DNA of 64,000 bases. Source: Atkinsonella hypoxylon. Its lineage: Eukaryota; Ascomycota; Sordariomycetes; Hypocreales; Clavicipitaceae. Position 1 is the first letter of the stretch. Each line of letters opens with the position of its first letter. The stretch covers positions 124,001-188,000 of the forward strand of contig JFHB01000014.1 of NCBI GenBank assembly GCA_000729835.1. Direction: 5' to 3'. Under the pieces are notes generated by a model that saw only the letters and a program-made list of their open reading frames with translations, was not told the origin of the DNA and made no database searches. Positions 34,272 through 44,791 of the stretch are shown piece by piece. The position numbers were made by a program, and so were the translations under genes.

Positions 34272-35708
34272 TCACAATTGCCGTACCCCAGAAGTCCTGT
34301 GACTTTCTTTCGCAGCCTCCATCATGTCCTCGAGTAAGAGACGCTCACTAAAACTCCGAGGGGCGCTAGCAGCCAGTCTTCCGTCAATGGAAGCCTGGAT
34401 CGTACTATGCTTGAAATCGTCCGCGGGGCTTCGATCATGGACACTACCAACCACGGGATTGACAGGGTCGGAAGAATGAATTTTCTCTAGTACGTCAGGA
34501 TTCCGTACCACTGACATCGTGAGCGGTCGACCTTTATAAGAGCCAACAGTTCCAGTATTAATCTTAATTTTCGGTTCCTCAACTTCATGCCCCGTTTGTC
34601 GAGGAATTGCAACCGGTGGAGATGTCGCGTATAGGCTGGTTACTACAGGAGCATCATCAGTTTCATGGTCTGAGTCCTCCTCTTCTGGTTGCTCCTGTGC
34701 TTGTTTGACAGATTTCGACTTAATCGCTCGGCTTGGCAGCTCAAGACCTTCATCTTCGAAAAAGAACAAGTCATCATCCATCTCATCTGATTCTGAGAAT
34801 GCATTATGTGAAGCTTCATCGCGAAGGGTTGATATGTTTGGCCCGGATGCACTTGGTAGCACAGGTTCCAGTTTTTCACAGCCAAGTGTAGACAATGCGG
34901 TGTATTTTGCAGAATCTAAGGGTAAAACTAGTTGCGACGTCTTTTGTCGAAGTGGGAGTGGTGCTTTACGCTTGGCAATGGAAAGAAAGTCCTCGTCCTC
35001 GGTTGAATCATCTTCGGCGTCATTTAGACCATGCGCTATCGTACTGTGAACAGGACTCATCGAGCGAACGCGCGCTCTGAAAGTGGTAAGTTCTGGTTCT
35101 TTTCTAGGTGATGAAATCGGTGCGACGCCCGATTTTGACGAGACTTGAGCGTTCTCGGTTTGATAACTCTGTGTGGGTTGAGAATCGTCTGTCGCAGAGC
35201 CTTCTGAGTCGGAATTCACCACTGTCCAGACAGTCCCATCCTCGTCAAAAGGCACCCTTGAAAGAGCACGCAGGGCATCAGATGATGAAACTTTTCGTGG
35301 AGTTGTCTCTTCCTCGTCTTCTCCAGGATCGGTCGCAAGATATGAAGCACAATCGGCCTCATCATCTGCGGGCTCAGGTGACGAAATGCGAGCAGACATG
35401 AAGGCAGACTGCTGAGGGGACGAAGTTGGAAGCACTTCTTCTCCCATAAAATCAAACCGTACCCGTCTCGGGCTCTGTGGGAGTTTGGAAACACTAGACG
35501 TTCGCCGCATGGCACTTCTGGGAGGTTTGGAATCGCTCTTGTCTGAAGATATCGAGGACCTGGCATCATCTGCTGGTTTAACACTCAAGCTCAAGGCGGA
35601 TGAGATGGAGAAGTTATGACCCGATGATTGGGTCGCGTCCTGGCCAGCATATGACTGTTCGTGTGCACCGCGATTGGTGCTCATACTGGTGGCAGTGTCT
35701 GCCTGCAT
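34272..35708 (-). CDS. Unrecognised 478-aa acidic, Ser-rich protein
   Basis: A long single exon without stops, clearly coding, but I do not recognise a domain. Residues about 60-95 are Ser/Lys-rich, with SAMRRTSSVSKLPQSPRRVR immediately followed by FDFMGEEVLPTSSP. The RVRFDF core resembles an RVxF protein-phosphatase-1 docking motif. The middle is strongly acidic and disordered (PADDEADCASYLATDPGEDE, STEDEDFLSIAKRK, EMDDDLFFFEDEGLELP), with many SP/TP sites. A better-conserved block near the end reads VGSYKGRPLTMSVVRNPDVL. The C-terminus, RSFSERLLLEDMMEAAKESH, is probably helical. It looks like a regulatory or scaffold protein; PP1 binding is only a hypothesis. A second ATG eight codons in could be the true start. 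Confidence 0.75.
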   Translation of the reverse strand: MQADTATSMSTNRGAHEQSYAGQDATQSSGHNFSISSALSLSVKPADDARSSISSDKSDSKPPRSAMRRTSSVSKLPQSPRRVRFDFMGEEVLPTSSPQQSAFMSARISSPEPADDEADCASYLATDPGEDEEETTPRKVSSSDALRALSRVPFDEDGTVWTVVNSDSEGSATDDSQPTQSYQTENAQVSSKSGVAPISSPRKEPELTTFRARVRSMSPVHSTIAHGLNDAEDDSTEDEDFLSIAKRKAPLPLRQKTSQLVLPLDSAKYTALSTLGCEKLEPVLPSASGPNISTLRDEASHNAFSESDEMDDDLFFFEDEGLELPSRAIKSKSVKQAQEQPEEEDSDHETDDAPVVTSLYATSPPVAIPRQTGHEVEEPKIKINTGTVGSYKGRPLTMSVVRNPDVLEKIHSSDPVNPVVGSVHDRSPADDFKHSTIQASIDGRLAASAPRSFSERLLLEDMMEAAKESHRTSGVRQL

Positions 35709-36113
35709 GCAGCAGCCGCCTGATTATGCAGCAAAAGACGTCAGGATGTCGATTCGAAGCGCGGCTATATCAACGTTGAAAATGGAGAAACTATGGGCTA
35801 AACCGACCGTCAGGTAAACCAAATTTCCGGGCTGAATACATGGAATGGCGAATTAATAACAGAAAATCTCATGGAATCGAAGGCAAGCTGTTGGCGCGAG
35901 CGAGGGCGACGTGGAAGAACAGCGATTTCCGGAGACGGAAGGTGGCGGGGTAGGTAGGCACCTGGCAAGAGTTGGATTGAGGCGGGCTCTCCGCTGAGCC
36001 TGTTCTGACGGGAGGGCTGAACAGAAACATGGAGTGGACCAGAACGCTTATGCAGCAATGTGCGGGAAAGAGCAGCTGGGGCCAGCTGGGGCAGAACCCC
36101 GGGGCGGAACCCC

Positions 36114-36135
36114 GGGGGGGGGGGGGGGGGGGGGG
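36114..36135. repeat. Poly(G)22 tract
   Basis: Twenty-two consecutive G follow two CCCCGGGGCGGAACCCC-like units, about 400 bp upstream of the 478-aa gene start. The tract could form G-quadruplex DNA. Confidence 0.9.
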
Positions 36136-39011
36136 ACGATCCAGGCACGGGCTCTCATCTTCGCAGTCAGGGCCCAAATTAAATTGGCCACAAAATGTGT
36201 CTACATCTAAGCACATACCTAGGTACTTAGAATTGTGACATTCTGTCTCGTATACGATGCCATGTAGTATTTTCATCAAATACGATCATGGATGACTGTA
36301 GAATTATCACATTTTTTGCCTTTATAATTTATTCCGCGGTATCTAAGAACTTGAATAGGTTATGTTGGAATTGCACGCAGGTTAGGAACAATCAGATGGG
36401 AAAATGTAGCAGTTCTTAATTTCATGAGTCAGCCCTTTATCAATTCAGTGATGAATCTCAGGATTTTGACAGCCCAGCGTCTTTCGGTTCCACCCCAAGT
36501 ACCTAGTACCTAGAGGTGAGTGAGTAACTCCGTTGATTGCTTTGGGTGCATCTGTGTCACTTTGCGAAGTCAGCATTCAATGTTCTGTACCGCATACTTG
36601 CCTCTACCATCCACGCCCCATTTAACACGTTTAGCTGGATCAACCGACTGGAACGTGGAATTATTCCGACTGCCGATCCAAGTTCGCCTAGCCGTTTTGG
36701 ATGGTTCTGATGGAACCAGTAACCCAATCGCCCTCTTACATTCCTGCTCCCACATTCCATCTACCACATGACGCGAACCACTCATAGAGCCTATCGAACA
36801 ACATGGGATGCAAAGAAACCTACCTTCCTGTGTTCCTTGTATCAACTTCCAAACGCTCTTTTGCGTCTTGATGACGTTTTGGGAAGCCTTGGGACTCAAT
36901 GCTGTTCATCTCGATCGACGCACTGTAAAGCTATGCCACCCAGTTATCATGTGGTGGGCGTCGTGGCCCATTACGAAGCCAGCTCATGTCAGAATCGGCC
37001 TGCCGCACGCCGTTGATGCCGCCAACCTCTGGGTCGTCCTAGTTGGGTTGCTAAGATCATCTGTCAAGCTGAGCAACCGCCTCATAGTCTTGTGGTATCG
37101 CAATGGGTGTGAACTCGTCGTCGCAAGGTATACAATTGTCATTCAGAACTTGCTGCTAGCGGGCATCAGCTGGAGCGTTTCATGCCGGCCTAATCGAGTT
37201 ATCACACTCAAACCCTTTTCCGTAGCTTTTGGTGAGATAATATTGCAGCGGCTAAGCTAGCATCGAGTTCTCGATCATTAGTGACGGGTGCTCGTCGCCA
37301 GTGGCAAATTGACTGCGCCTGCCAAGCCTCAGAAACTCGATCGTCGATAATATGATCTGGTATGAGCCGATTTGCCGTTTCCCGTCTGGTCTGTACCAGT
37401 GACAAAATGGTATCGTTGGAAGTTGTTCAGCCGCACTATCCAACTACAAGTCTGAGGAATATACCTTTATCTACATGGTAATCATGACATTCCATATTCG
37501 AAAGCCGAAATGGCTTGCAGTTAGGTATCTTCTGCACAAATATATCGTGATTCATCATGAGGGCTACTGCCTCTTACATATGTGCAGTATCAACTGGGAC
37601 TACAGAAATCATATCGGCCCTGATGATTGAATCATCTGCGGTAGCAGGCCTGCGCCACCCTGCCAAGGGTTCTGTTGATTCTATCCTTTGTTGCAACGTT
37701 GCAAGTGTTGGACAGCATACAGCACTATCAGCTGCTGAGTTATAGTGTGGTCGCCGACCTGGGGTTGCCGGCAACTGGCATTTGCGGCTCAGTATCGACA
37801 CTCAGGCTACTCGTGTAGTATAGAGGTTTATCAATATGGCTCGCACATTCATGCCAGGCAACATTCTTACAGTGTCCATGAACACCAAGTCCTTCTCAGT
37901 TACGACTTCTCCATACAGTAATTAGTCGAACTAATATAAGTACCAAGATTATAACGGGGATGTAATTTCCTATGTACTTATACTTTAGCTTCTTATGGTA
38001 TTTATCAACGTTGTCTGGTCTAGCACGATACGGTGCTCCCATTGGGGTCCATATGAGAATGATGAATATTGATCGATCGTAGCCCTTGGACTATTCTAAC
38101 AAAAGAGACCTTGAGGATTAAATACCTCATACAAAGACAAAAGACCGTGTGCTCATGTGAGGAGGTTCCTAGCCTGCCCTAACGGTGGCACGCGCTACAC
38201 GACTAGTGTGCCCTAATGGCACGCTCCTCAGAGCTCCTGACTGGTCCAGGGCACTGCGCCGAGCAACATCTGGATTCTTGTCTTGAGGATTTTCATTTAA
38301 TTTTGGTCCAAAAAAAGGATTTCGTAAATTATAATTTCATACTTTAATCTCACGTATCATCCTAGTCATTGTACTTTATACGTTCCTGATGGCGGAACTA
38401 ATCAATGGCGAAGATCACGGCGGGGATCTCACGCATCGTCAAGAATCACGCTCACATAAAACGGACCAGGCTTATCCACGCTCGGCACACCTATATTGTT
38501 GAAAGCTCCGAAATCAAAGGCCGAGAAGCACACACACCAGGGCAAGTTGCAGCCTGTATGCAGGGCAACCACCAAGTGCTTGCTGCTGCATCCATCCCCG
38601 TTCACCGGTTACCCTTTTTTGCGAAGACAGCAACCCTGACAACAAGTTTTGTTATTTTTGCAGCTTGCCGGTGGGTTTCACCTTCCAATCACGATTTCCA
38701 GGGACTTTCTCTATATATACAGTACCGCCCCAGCCGAAGCTGGCCGTTGCATGTAAAGCTACCGAATAAGCATACTTCATAGGGAGTTGCAAGTTCCATG
38801 CTAATATGCAAGAAATGCATTCTTATCCGCAAGTAGACAACAAGGGTGTAATGTTGTCTGCAGCCTTTGACAAGAACGTGATAAAATGCAACGGGTATAC
38901 ATCATAGATAATGCAAGTGCATGGAACACGTGTGGCGCGATAAGCGAAAAGTCATCCTCCTTGTAGTAGAGTATCCTGGTCGATAGCCACGTACAACTTC
39001 AATACAGTAAT

Positions 39012-39184
39012 ACACACGGACACCTGATACTGAGAAACCTAAGGCTTTGCACGAAGCAGTTGAGGAGCTCATCTCAGAATGGCGAAGCTGGCAGAAGAAG
39101 GTTGATGCTCTATATACCAATTCGTCAGACAAGCAGCGACGTCGATGGTTGGCACCCGTGCCTTTCACTCAACCAGGACAATGA
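39012..39184 (+). pseudogene. Protein-like fragment, possible gene remnant
   Basis: An open frame without an ATG reads TEKPKALHEAVEELISEWRS, then WQKKVDALYTNSSDKQRRR and WLAPVPFTQPGQ-stop. Its composition is protein-like and helical. A second piece, MEHVWRDKRKVILLVVEYPG (38921-38986), lies just upstream in a different frame. I cannot name a family; a decayed transposase or the end of a broken gene are both possible. Confidence 0.25.
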
Positions 39185-39613
39185 ATTCAGAAACCTGTGT
39201 GGGCTATTCTGTTTATCAAAACCAATAGTTAGTTAGTGTCACACCAAATGTGAATCCATCAAAATCATCGGCACGCAGCGGGGCACCCAGCATGACTTCC
39301 TGAGCATGAGCATCGAGGAGAATTCACGAGCCCTCCTGCCCCATGTGTACCTACCCGGTGCCACTGTGGGGCTGCACCCACACCGCCTTCCTTTTTGGGG
39401 GGCTAAACATCTGTTGCAGCTCCTAGACCTAATCCGACTTATGCCAGGCACCGCCAGCCATGCTTGTTTGAGGAAGAGCTGTGCTTGAGCTTGGCGCAAC
39501 AACACTCTTCGCACAATAGCCTGCTTGCTCAACCATTCGCTCGACAGGCTCGACGTCCGCCAACTCGACTCCGATTCGCGTTCACGAATGGAAATTTGCT
39601 TTGAGTATTCTCA

Positions 39614-40476
39614 ATGTCTACAATACCACCCTCAGCACTGCAATCTGCGCAGCCGCCTGCAGTGCCGCTCGGCTTCAATTCTCGACAGCCTGAAAAAGTC
39701 ACGCTCTATCCGCTCTCCAACTATACATTTGGCGTCAAAGAGACGCAGCCGGAAGAAGATCCCTCCGTAATAGCCCGTTTGAAGCGGCTCGAAGAGCATT
39801 TTGCCGAACATGGCATGCGCCGCACATGCGAAGGCATTCTCGTATGCCACGAGCACAATCACCCACACATTCTCATGCTGCAAATAGCAAACGCCTTTTT
39901 CAAGCTTCCTGGTGACTACCTTCGGCCTGAAGATGACGAGATGGAAGGTTTCAAACTCAGACTTGACGAAAGACTGGCTCCCGTGGGTCGCATAGGCGAG
40001 GGAGAGGAGGCTGGAAGTTGGGAAATCGGCGAGTGTCTTGCCCAATGGTGGCGGCCCAATTTCGAGACCTTCATGTACCCTTTTATTCCGGCGCACGTCA
40101 CAAGGCCCAAAGAGTGCAAGAAGATGTACTTGATTCATTTACCCAAAAACAGTAAGTCCATCCACCTCTCACAATGTCACCTGCAGCATCAGTTACTGAT
40201 ATATTTCGGCCTTTTGCAGAAGTGCTGAGTGTGCCGAAAAATATGAAACTGCTCGCCGTTCCGCTCTTCGAACTCTATGAAAATACCCAGCGCTATGGAC
40301 CACAACTTTCAGCCATTCCCCATTTTCTCAGTCGCTACAACTTCGAGTTTGTGGACGAAGAGGACAACGTCGTGGCTATGACGCCGGGTGTTGGTCCATC
40401 AAATGGCTACGTGCCCAAGACAAAGGTCTTGGCTGGAGACGATACAGACATGAAAGAAGAAAACGGTACATTGTAG
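39614..40476 (+). CDS. NUDT21: Cleavage factor Im 25-kDa subunit (NUDT21/CFIm25)
   Basis: Exons 39614-40151 and 40220-40476 join to 264 aa (K codon split A|AA). Family hallmarks are VTLYPLSNYTFGVKETQPEE, RLKRLEEHFAEHGMRRTCEG, VCHEHNHPHILMLQIANAFF, KLPGDYLRPEDDEMEGFKLR and MYPFIPAHVTRPKECKKMYL. LLAVPLFELYENTQRYGPQL, IPHFLSRYNF and the closing EFVDEEDNVV also match. CFIm25 has a Nudix fold without hydrolase activity and binds UGUA elements to direct pre-mRNA 3'-end cleavage and poly(A) site choice. The Asp/Glu-rich stretch and a C-terminal extension (TPGVGPSNGYVPKTKVLAGD) make it a little longer than the animal protein. Confidence 0.95.
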
Positions 40477-40657
40477 CCACTCAATTGCTACAGCAGGGTG
40501 AATTAAAAGCAATCCGGCGATGGTGTTAGGCGCAAATGACGGACAGGCATGTATCATAAACACAACAAGCTAAAAGCTTCTGGTGAAACCTCATTTTCCC
40601 TGGGGATATTTTTAATGGCTAGACTTTTTATGCATTTGAGACCTTGCTTGTGTCTTT

Positions 40658-41645
40658 TCAAGCCTTTTCTCCCTGAATTGTAGCCATAATACGACGCTGG
40701 TGCTTGCTGGCACGGAATTCAAGATACCAAATGCCTTGCCAGGTTCCCGTCGCCTAAGGGTTCGTCAGCCATGATACACTGTTGATCAACCGATGTAACT
40801 CTACTCACAAGCTTTCCGTCTTTGATTGGTATTGTCACACTGGCTCCAATTAGAGCCGATTTAATGTGAGCCTGTAATTAGTAAGAATTTATCACTGAAC
40901 CAGCTCAACCTCTATCTGCATCAACTCACTGGCATGTCATCTGGACCTTCAGCGCTGTGAAGTAAAAAAAAATTAGCGACTCGTTCTCCCGGGCTGCTCA
41001 AGAAATAAAATTGTGAATGCTTACTCATGCCGGTATAAAGCTTCGCCTTTAGGGCCCTCTGCCGGAGCAATTCGGTCCAAGGCATCACTCATATCCGCCC
41101 TAACATCCTCGTCCCCTAATGACCTTGTAAGCTTTGCATGAACTCAATTACCGCATTTGATCAAGCAACAAAGGAACTAAAAGAGAACACCCAATAAAGT
41201 GGCCTATGTTCACGGCTGGAGAGTCCAACTTACAATTCTCATTTAGACTCAAGGCACAACTTGTGTGTTGCACAAACAGGTTCAACAATCCAACTTTGTA
41301 GTTGCGAATCTCAGGAAGAGCACCGACTACTTGATCAGTGATGAGATATGAGCCACGCGACTTGGCAGGCAAGGTAAATTGTTTCTGAAACCAAGTCATT
41401 GTGCCGGTGCCAGTATAGCCTTCGTCGGAGGAGCGAAAGAGACTGAATATCCCAAATGGCAGAGTCCAGATGCTGTGGAACAGACTTGGGAAGAAGGCTA
41501 GGAATAGAAAAAGGACGAGGATGATGGTGGTGTTGTTGGGAGATAGTCGCTGAGAAGATTGGTGAGGCATTCTTGCTGCCTCTAGCGTTTTGGATGGTGG
41601 GATGTATGACGATGGGTGGGGCTTGACGGAAGAAGAGGTGGACAT
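40658..41645 (-). CDS. YjbQ/UPF0047-family protein with N-terminal membrane segment
   Basis: Five exons (minus strand 41645-41234, 41115-41025, 40954-40930, 40871-40809, 40753-40658) keep frame and give 228 aa. The C-terminal 145 residues are the YjbQ domain: MTWFQKQFTLPAKSRGSYLI, HTSCALSLNENWDEDVRADM, LYRHDAEGPDDMPAHIKSAL, IGASVTIPI and GTWQGIWYLEFR, with the conserved His/Glu/Asp set. YjbQ of bacteria shows weak thiamine-phosphate-synthase activity; the real role is unsettled. Unlike bacterial homologues, this model adds about 80 residues with a strong hydrophobic helix (TIILVLFLFLAFFPSLFHSI). Initiation at the internal MTWFQ would remove it. The short third exon (25 bp) is confirmed by frame and splice sites. 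Confidence 0.88.
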
Positions 41646-42248
41646 CGGACTCGAGATGCGAATGCGATACGTTGACACATGCACAATAGCTGAATGCCGA
41701 CACTTAATGCTACACAGAATCAGAAACCTATGCCCATGTCCTTTTTAAACCTATTTGGGTGTAATTTTTACAAAGTCGTTCTTAGCAAGCAAGGAATTGC
41801 CCTCGCATGCCTCTGGGCGTGCATATAATTTGAACATGACCGACTCGAGAGATAAATAGGGCGCATCGTGACGAGAGCCTTCGAGAAACAGTGTCATTTC
41901 GTCCTTCACTCTAGTGAAAGAAACCGGAAGATTTTCCTGAATTGAATTTATTGTGCCATCACTTTGATCGGGATATCACATATAAATAGAAAGAAAACAC
42001 TGAGACCTGTGGTAATTTCAGGCTTGAACTTGGACTACCGTGGCCATTACAATCGATTCGATCGTACAGCTATGCGACACAGGAGACAAATATACATAAC
42101 CTAATGTGGTACAACATGGAAATGTGCGGAAGAATATGGACCCCCAACTGTTGTCTGGTCAAGGTATGATCCTTTCCGAAATCTCACAACGTTGCATGAA
42201 CCTTCCATTCACGACTCCAATTTATTTTCAGTTACATAGCGCGTGCGG
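41646..42248. other. Intergenic YjbQ gene / NDUFS6
   Basis: 603 bp. Promoter of the YjbQ-like gene and 3' region of NDUFS6. No repeat or ORF of note. Confidence 0.45.
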
Positions 42249-42860
42249 TCATGACAAGGGGTACGATGTCTGAGGGAGAGACTCCAGGTGCTTTCGGTGG
42301 TGTTCGTTGGCCTGATCCATTCTTAGTCAGTTATGCAAAGGAACGTGTTACTCTGAAGAATTTAGTTGCATACAAAAGGGACGCCACAGTAGTTGCAGGT
42401 CGCGATTTCGGGCTTATCGGTGTTGATGAAGATTCGGGGATGACCGGCAGGACCACCGCCTCCATCGCAGGCTACAACACGGTTGTGCGTCCATCTCACA
42501 GGCTCCTTATGTATCATCTCTATGGCGGAGAGAGGTTGGGGCTAGCGGTTTGTCAGCATCGCCGTTCAGAACATATATTCAGTTCGCATTCACCTGTAGA
42601 TCAAAATCAGTCTGCTCGAATCGAGGTCCCGTCATAGCTTCTGATCTAGGCCTCTGACTCCGGGACCATATATCAGCTCGGTTGGGCGCCTGTTCAATTG
42701 GCTTGATTTGCACATCCTCTTTCAACGCAGGAGAGGTCTCGGTCCGGCTACTGGCGGGCACGGCGGCCTCGAATTGATGCGCGGTAGTTGTGAATGCACG
42801 TTGAGCGACACGGATTTGGCGTGCGAATGTGCCGAACAATCTCAATTGAAAGAAAGCCAT
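42249..42860 (-). CDS. NDUFS6: Complex I zinc-binding subunit NDUFS6 (13-kDa type)
   Basis: Three exons (minus strand 42860-42594, 42541-42374, 42311-42249) give 165 aa. The N-terminus MAFFQLRLFGTFARQIRVAQ is a mitochondrial presequence, followed by RAFTTTAHQF. The mature core is PVRWTHNRVVACDGGGGPAG, HPRIFINTDKPEIATCNYCG and VPFANEHHRKHLESLPQTSY. C, C-x-x-C and H ligands match the zinc site of NDUFS6, which is needed for late peripheral-arm assembly of NADH:ubiquinone oxidoreductase. Both introns have good donors (CAG|GTGAAT, TTT|GTATGC). The exon-2 and exon-3 sequences were found by following the zinc motif, since no single ORF shows it. It is divergent from the MPP6-like gene. Confidence 0.92.
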
Positions 42861-43202
42861 GATCAGAGCTTTGTTTGTCGTGTTGTCGACTTCAAACCCG
42901 TCGCGCAGATGGCATTAGAGAGCATGTGGTCGGGAGAGATACTACTCGGTAGTGCTGTAGCCGGAATAACCTGATTCCGAAAGCACCCAGAAAAGTTGCA
43001 GGAACACGCCCCACTAACAAGCGATTCAAAAACGCCATCAACATTCAATTGGCCTTAAACCGGGAGGTTGGACAGTATTTCGTTTGCTTGAGCGTGCTAA
43101 CTCTTTATTCCATTTGGGTCTACTTCCGGAATCATCTGAAAGGAGTTTTAAAAACCTGCTCGTTACATTAACTTTTTCGCGGCTCGAGAGCCTTACGTCA
43201 TC
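42861..43202. promoter_or_regulatory. Divergent promoter NDUFS6 / MPP6-like gene
   Basis: 342 bp between divergent ATGs. No specific site assigned. Confidence 0.5.
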
Positions 43203-44048
43203 ATGGCTCCAGAAACACCCAAAGGTGTCTCGTCAAGACTTTTGACAATGAAGTTTATGCAGCGCGCAGCAGCATCAGCTTCGTCTAGCGGCTCTATAGA
43301 CTCAGATGCTCCATCATCGAAGAAGAGAAAGCTGGATACGTCCCCGGCTCCGGGTCGGATTGATCCCAACATAGATCAGGCTTTGATTCAAGCAGCGCTC
43401 GACGACCAGGAAGCTATTCGTCAAGCAGCCTTAGAAAAACATACTGCTGCTGATACTCATTGGGTCCTGAAAACCAATCTTGTTGAACCCCAAAGTCGGA
43501 AACAGTCACGGCTGTTGGACATCGTTTATGTAGGATATGGTGATATTGACTCGGATATTAATGAGGATAATGCTGCTGAGGGAAGGACCTCTACCAAACC
43601 AGCCAACAAAAAGAGAGAGGTAAGCTTCTGATCGCTGTGTCTGCAGTTTACTACCTAACTTTGTGCTAATATCGAAAATCGATTCAAGGGACGAGAAGCA
43701 TCCGATTCTCCAGACGAGTCAAGTTCATCTTCTGGACAAGATGACGACGTTACAACGCGCAAACGCAAACAACATTCTTCAGACACCAACCTCAAAGCAG
43801 CAAGCACTTCTGATCGGCCTTTCTCGCAATCTCGATCAAGGAATGACCCAGAATCGGCCCGTGCCAAAGAATTTCGAGACAAGCGGAAGAAGAAAGTGGT
43901 TCGTTTGAATAACCTCACCTCGATTTCTTCGGCTGGTGATGGACAATTTGCAACACAAGGTTTGCCTAATGGCAAAGTGATGAAATGTTACAATTGCCAG
44001 CAAACAGGCCACAAAGCGTCAGACTGCCCGAGGAGCTCGCGGAAATGA
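43203..44048 (+). CDS. MPP6: MPP6-like exosome cofactor with C-terminal CCHC knuckle
   Basis: Exons 43203-43619 and 43689-44048 join to 258 aa. The N-terminal GVSSRLLTMKFMQRAAASAS matches the M-phase phosphoprotein 6 motif (LSxxLLxMKFMQR), which contacts the nuclear exosome and Mtr4. A bipartite basic signal SSKKRKLDTS follows. The second half is basic and Ser-rich (SARAKEFRDKRKKKVVRLNN) and ends with a CCHC zinc knuckle, KCYNCQQTGHKASDCPRSSR. MPP6 proteins bind RNA and help the exosome process 5.8S rRNA and degrade nuclear RNA. Yeast and human Mpp6 lack a zinc knuckle, so this arrangement is worth noting. Confidence rests mainly on the N-terminal motif. Confidence 0.78.
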
Positions 44049-44680
44049 CATGTTCCGCGCAAGAAGTCACGCTGCCAAACGTTGGCAGGTACCCGAGCCC
44101 AAATTTCAACCGAGTCAAGGGTCTCACGTATATATTCGTCTGTACTCTCAGATTATTCTGTTTTTCCGTAAGTGGCAACAGGATCAGCATTACTACACGA
44201 AGGATCAATGTTCTATTCCCCAAGCCGACCAAATAAATAAGCGTGTGTAATCGGCTTCTCGGTTGAATACTTGCCCATAGCCAATATTGGGATCGCACAG
44301 ACGCGAAACTTCGTGGTAGAGACCTTTCTAGTTTCCATGACCAAGATAAACGTGAGTACTGAGGTTGGTCTGGATGCTTATTAGAAAGGGATGACGCTAC
44401 GACCTCGTCGTCCAATGGTGCGCAACTTTTCGAAACGACGGCCAAAGTTCGTGAAAGCCGCAAATAGATACATCTGCGACGTGGATGCACCATTTTTTAT
44501 ATCACGCAAAAACGCACAATGCTCGCAGACGATCTCAGCGCCGGACCATTCTCCTAGCGCGGACTGTTCGTGTCCATTGGTACCTTTATATAATATCAAT
44601 ATTCCCAAACAAACAAAGGACATTAGGAGTTGACCAGCTTCCAGGCTGGTGGCTTTTCTCTTCATTGGCTAGTATTCCAC

Positions 44681-44791
44681 TAAGGGCCTTGCGCTTTCAA
44701 TGTTTTCTGCTCTCTCAACCATTGGGACCGTCTTCGTCGTCTAGCCGATGTGAGAGCAGAGAAAGTTGAAAGCGCAAAGCGCAAAGCCCTT
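44681..44791. repeat. Imperfect palindrome, ~35-40-bp arms
   Basis: The left arm (44681-44715, from TAAGGGCCTTGCGCTTTCAA to CTGCTCTC) pairs with the right arm (44752-44791). The right arm carries an extra GCGCAAA copy. The loop is about 36 bp. No ORF; it could be a foldback element or a structured RNA. Confidence 0.75.

Larger units (their letters stand above)
35709..39613. other. 3.9-kb gene-poor region
   Basis: The longest quiet stretch in the left half, AT-richer than the coding blocks. It contains a G22 run (36114-36135), a TACCTAGGTA palindrome (36216-36225), and two protein-like fragments at 38921-38986 and about 39012-39184 that look like remnants. No intact gene was found. Confidence 0.5.

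Noticed and set aside
36808..37260. 150-codon ORF in the 3.9-kb desert
   Set aside because: Composition is hydrophobic and random-looking, with no motif and no splice context.
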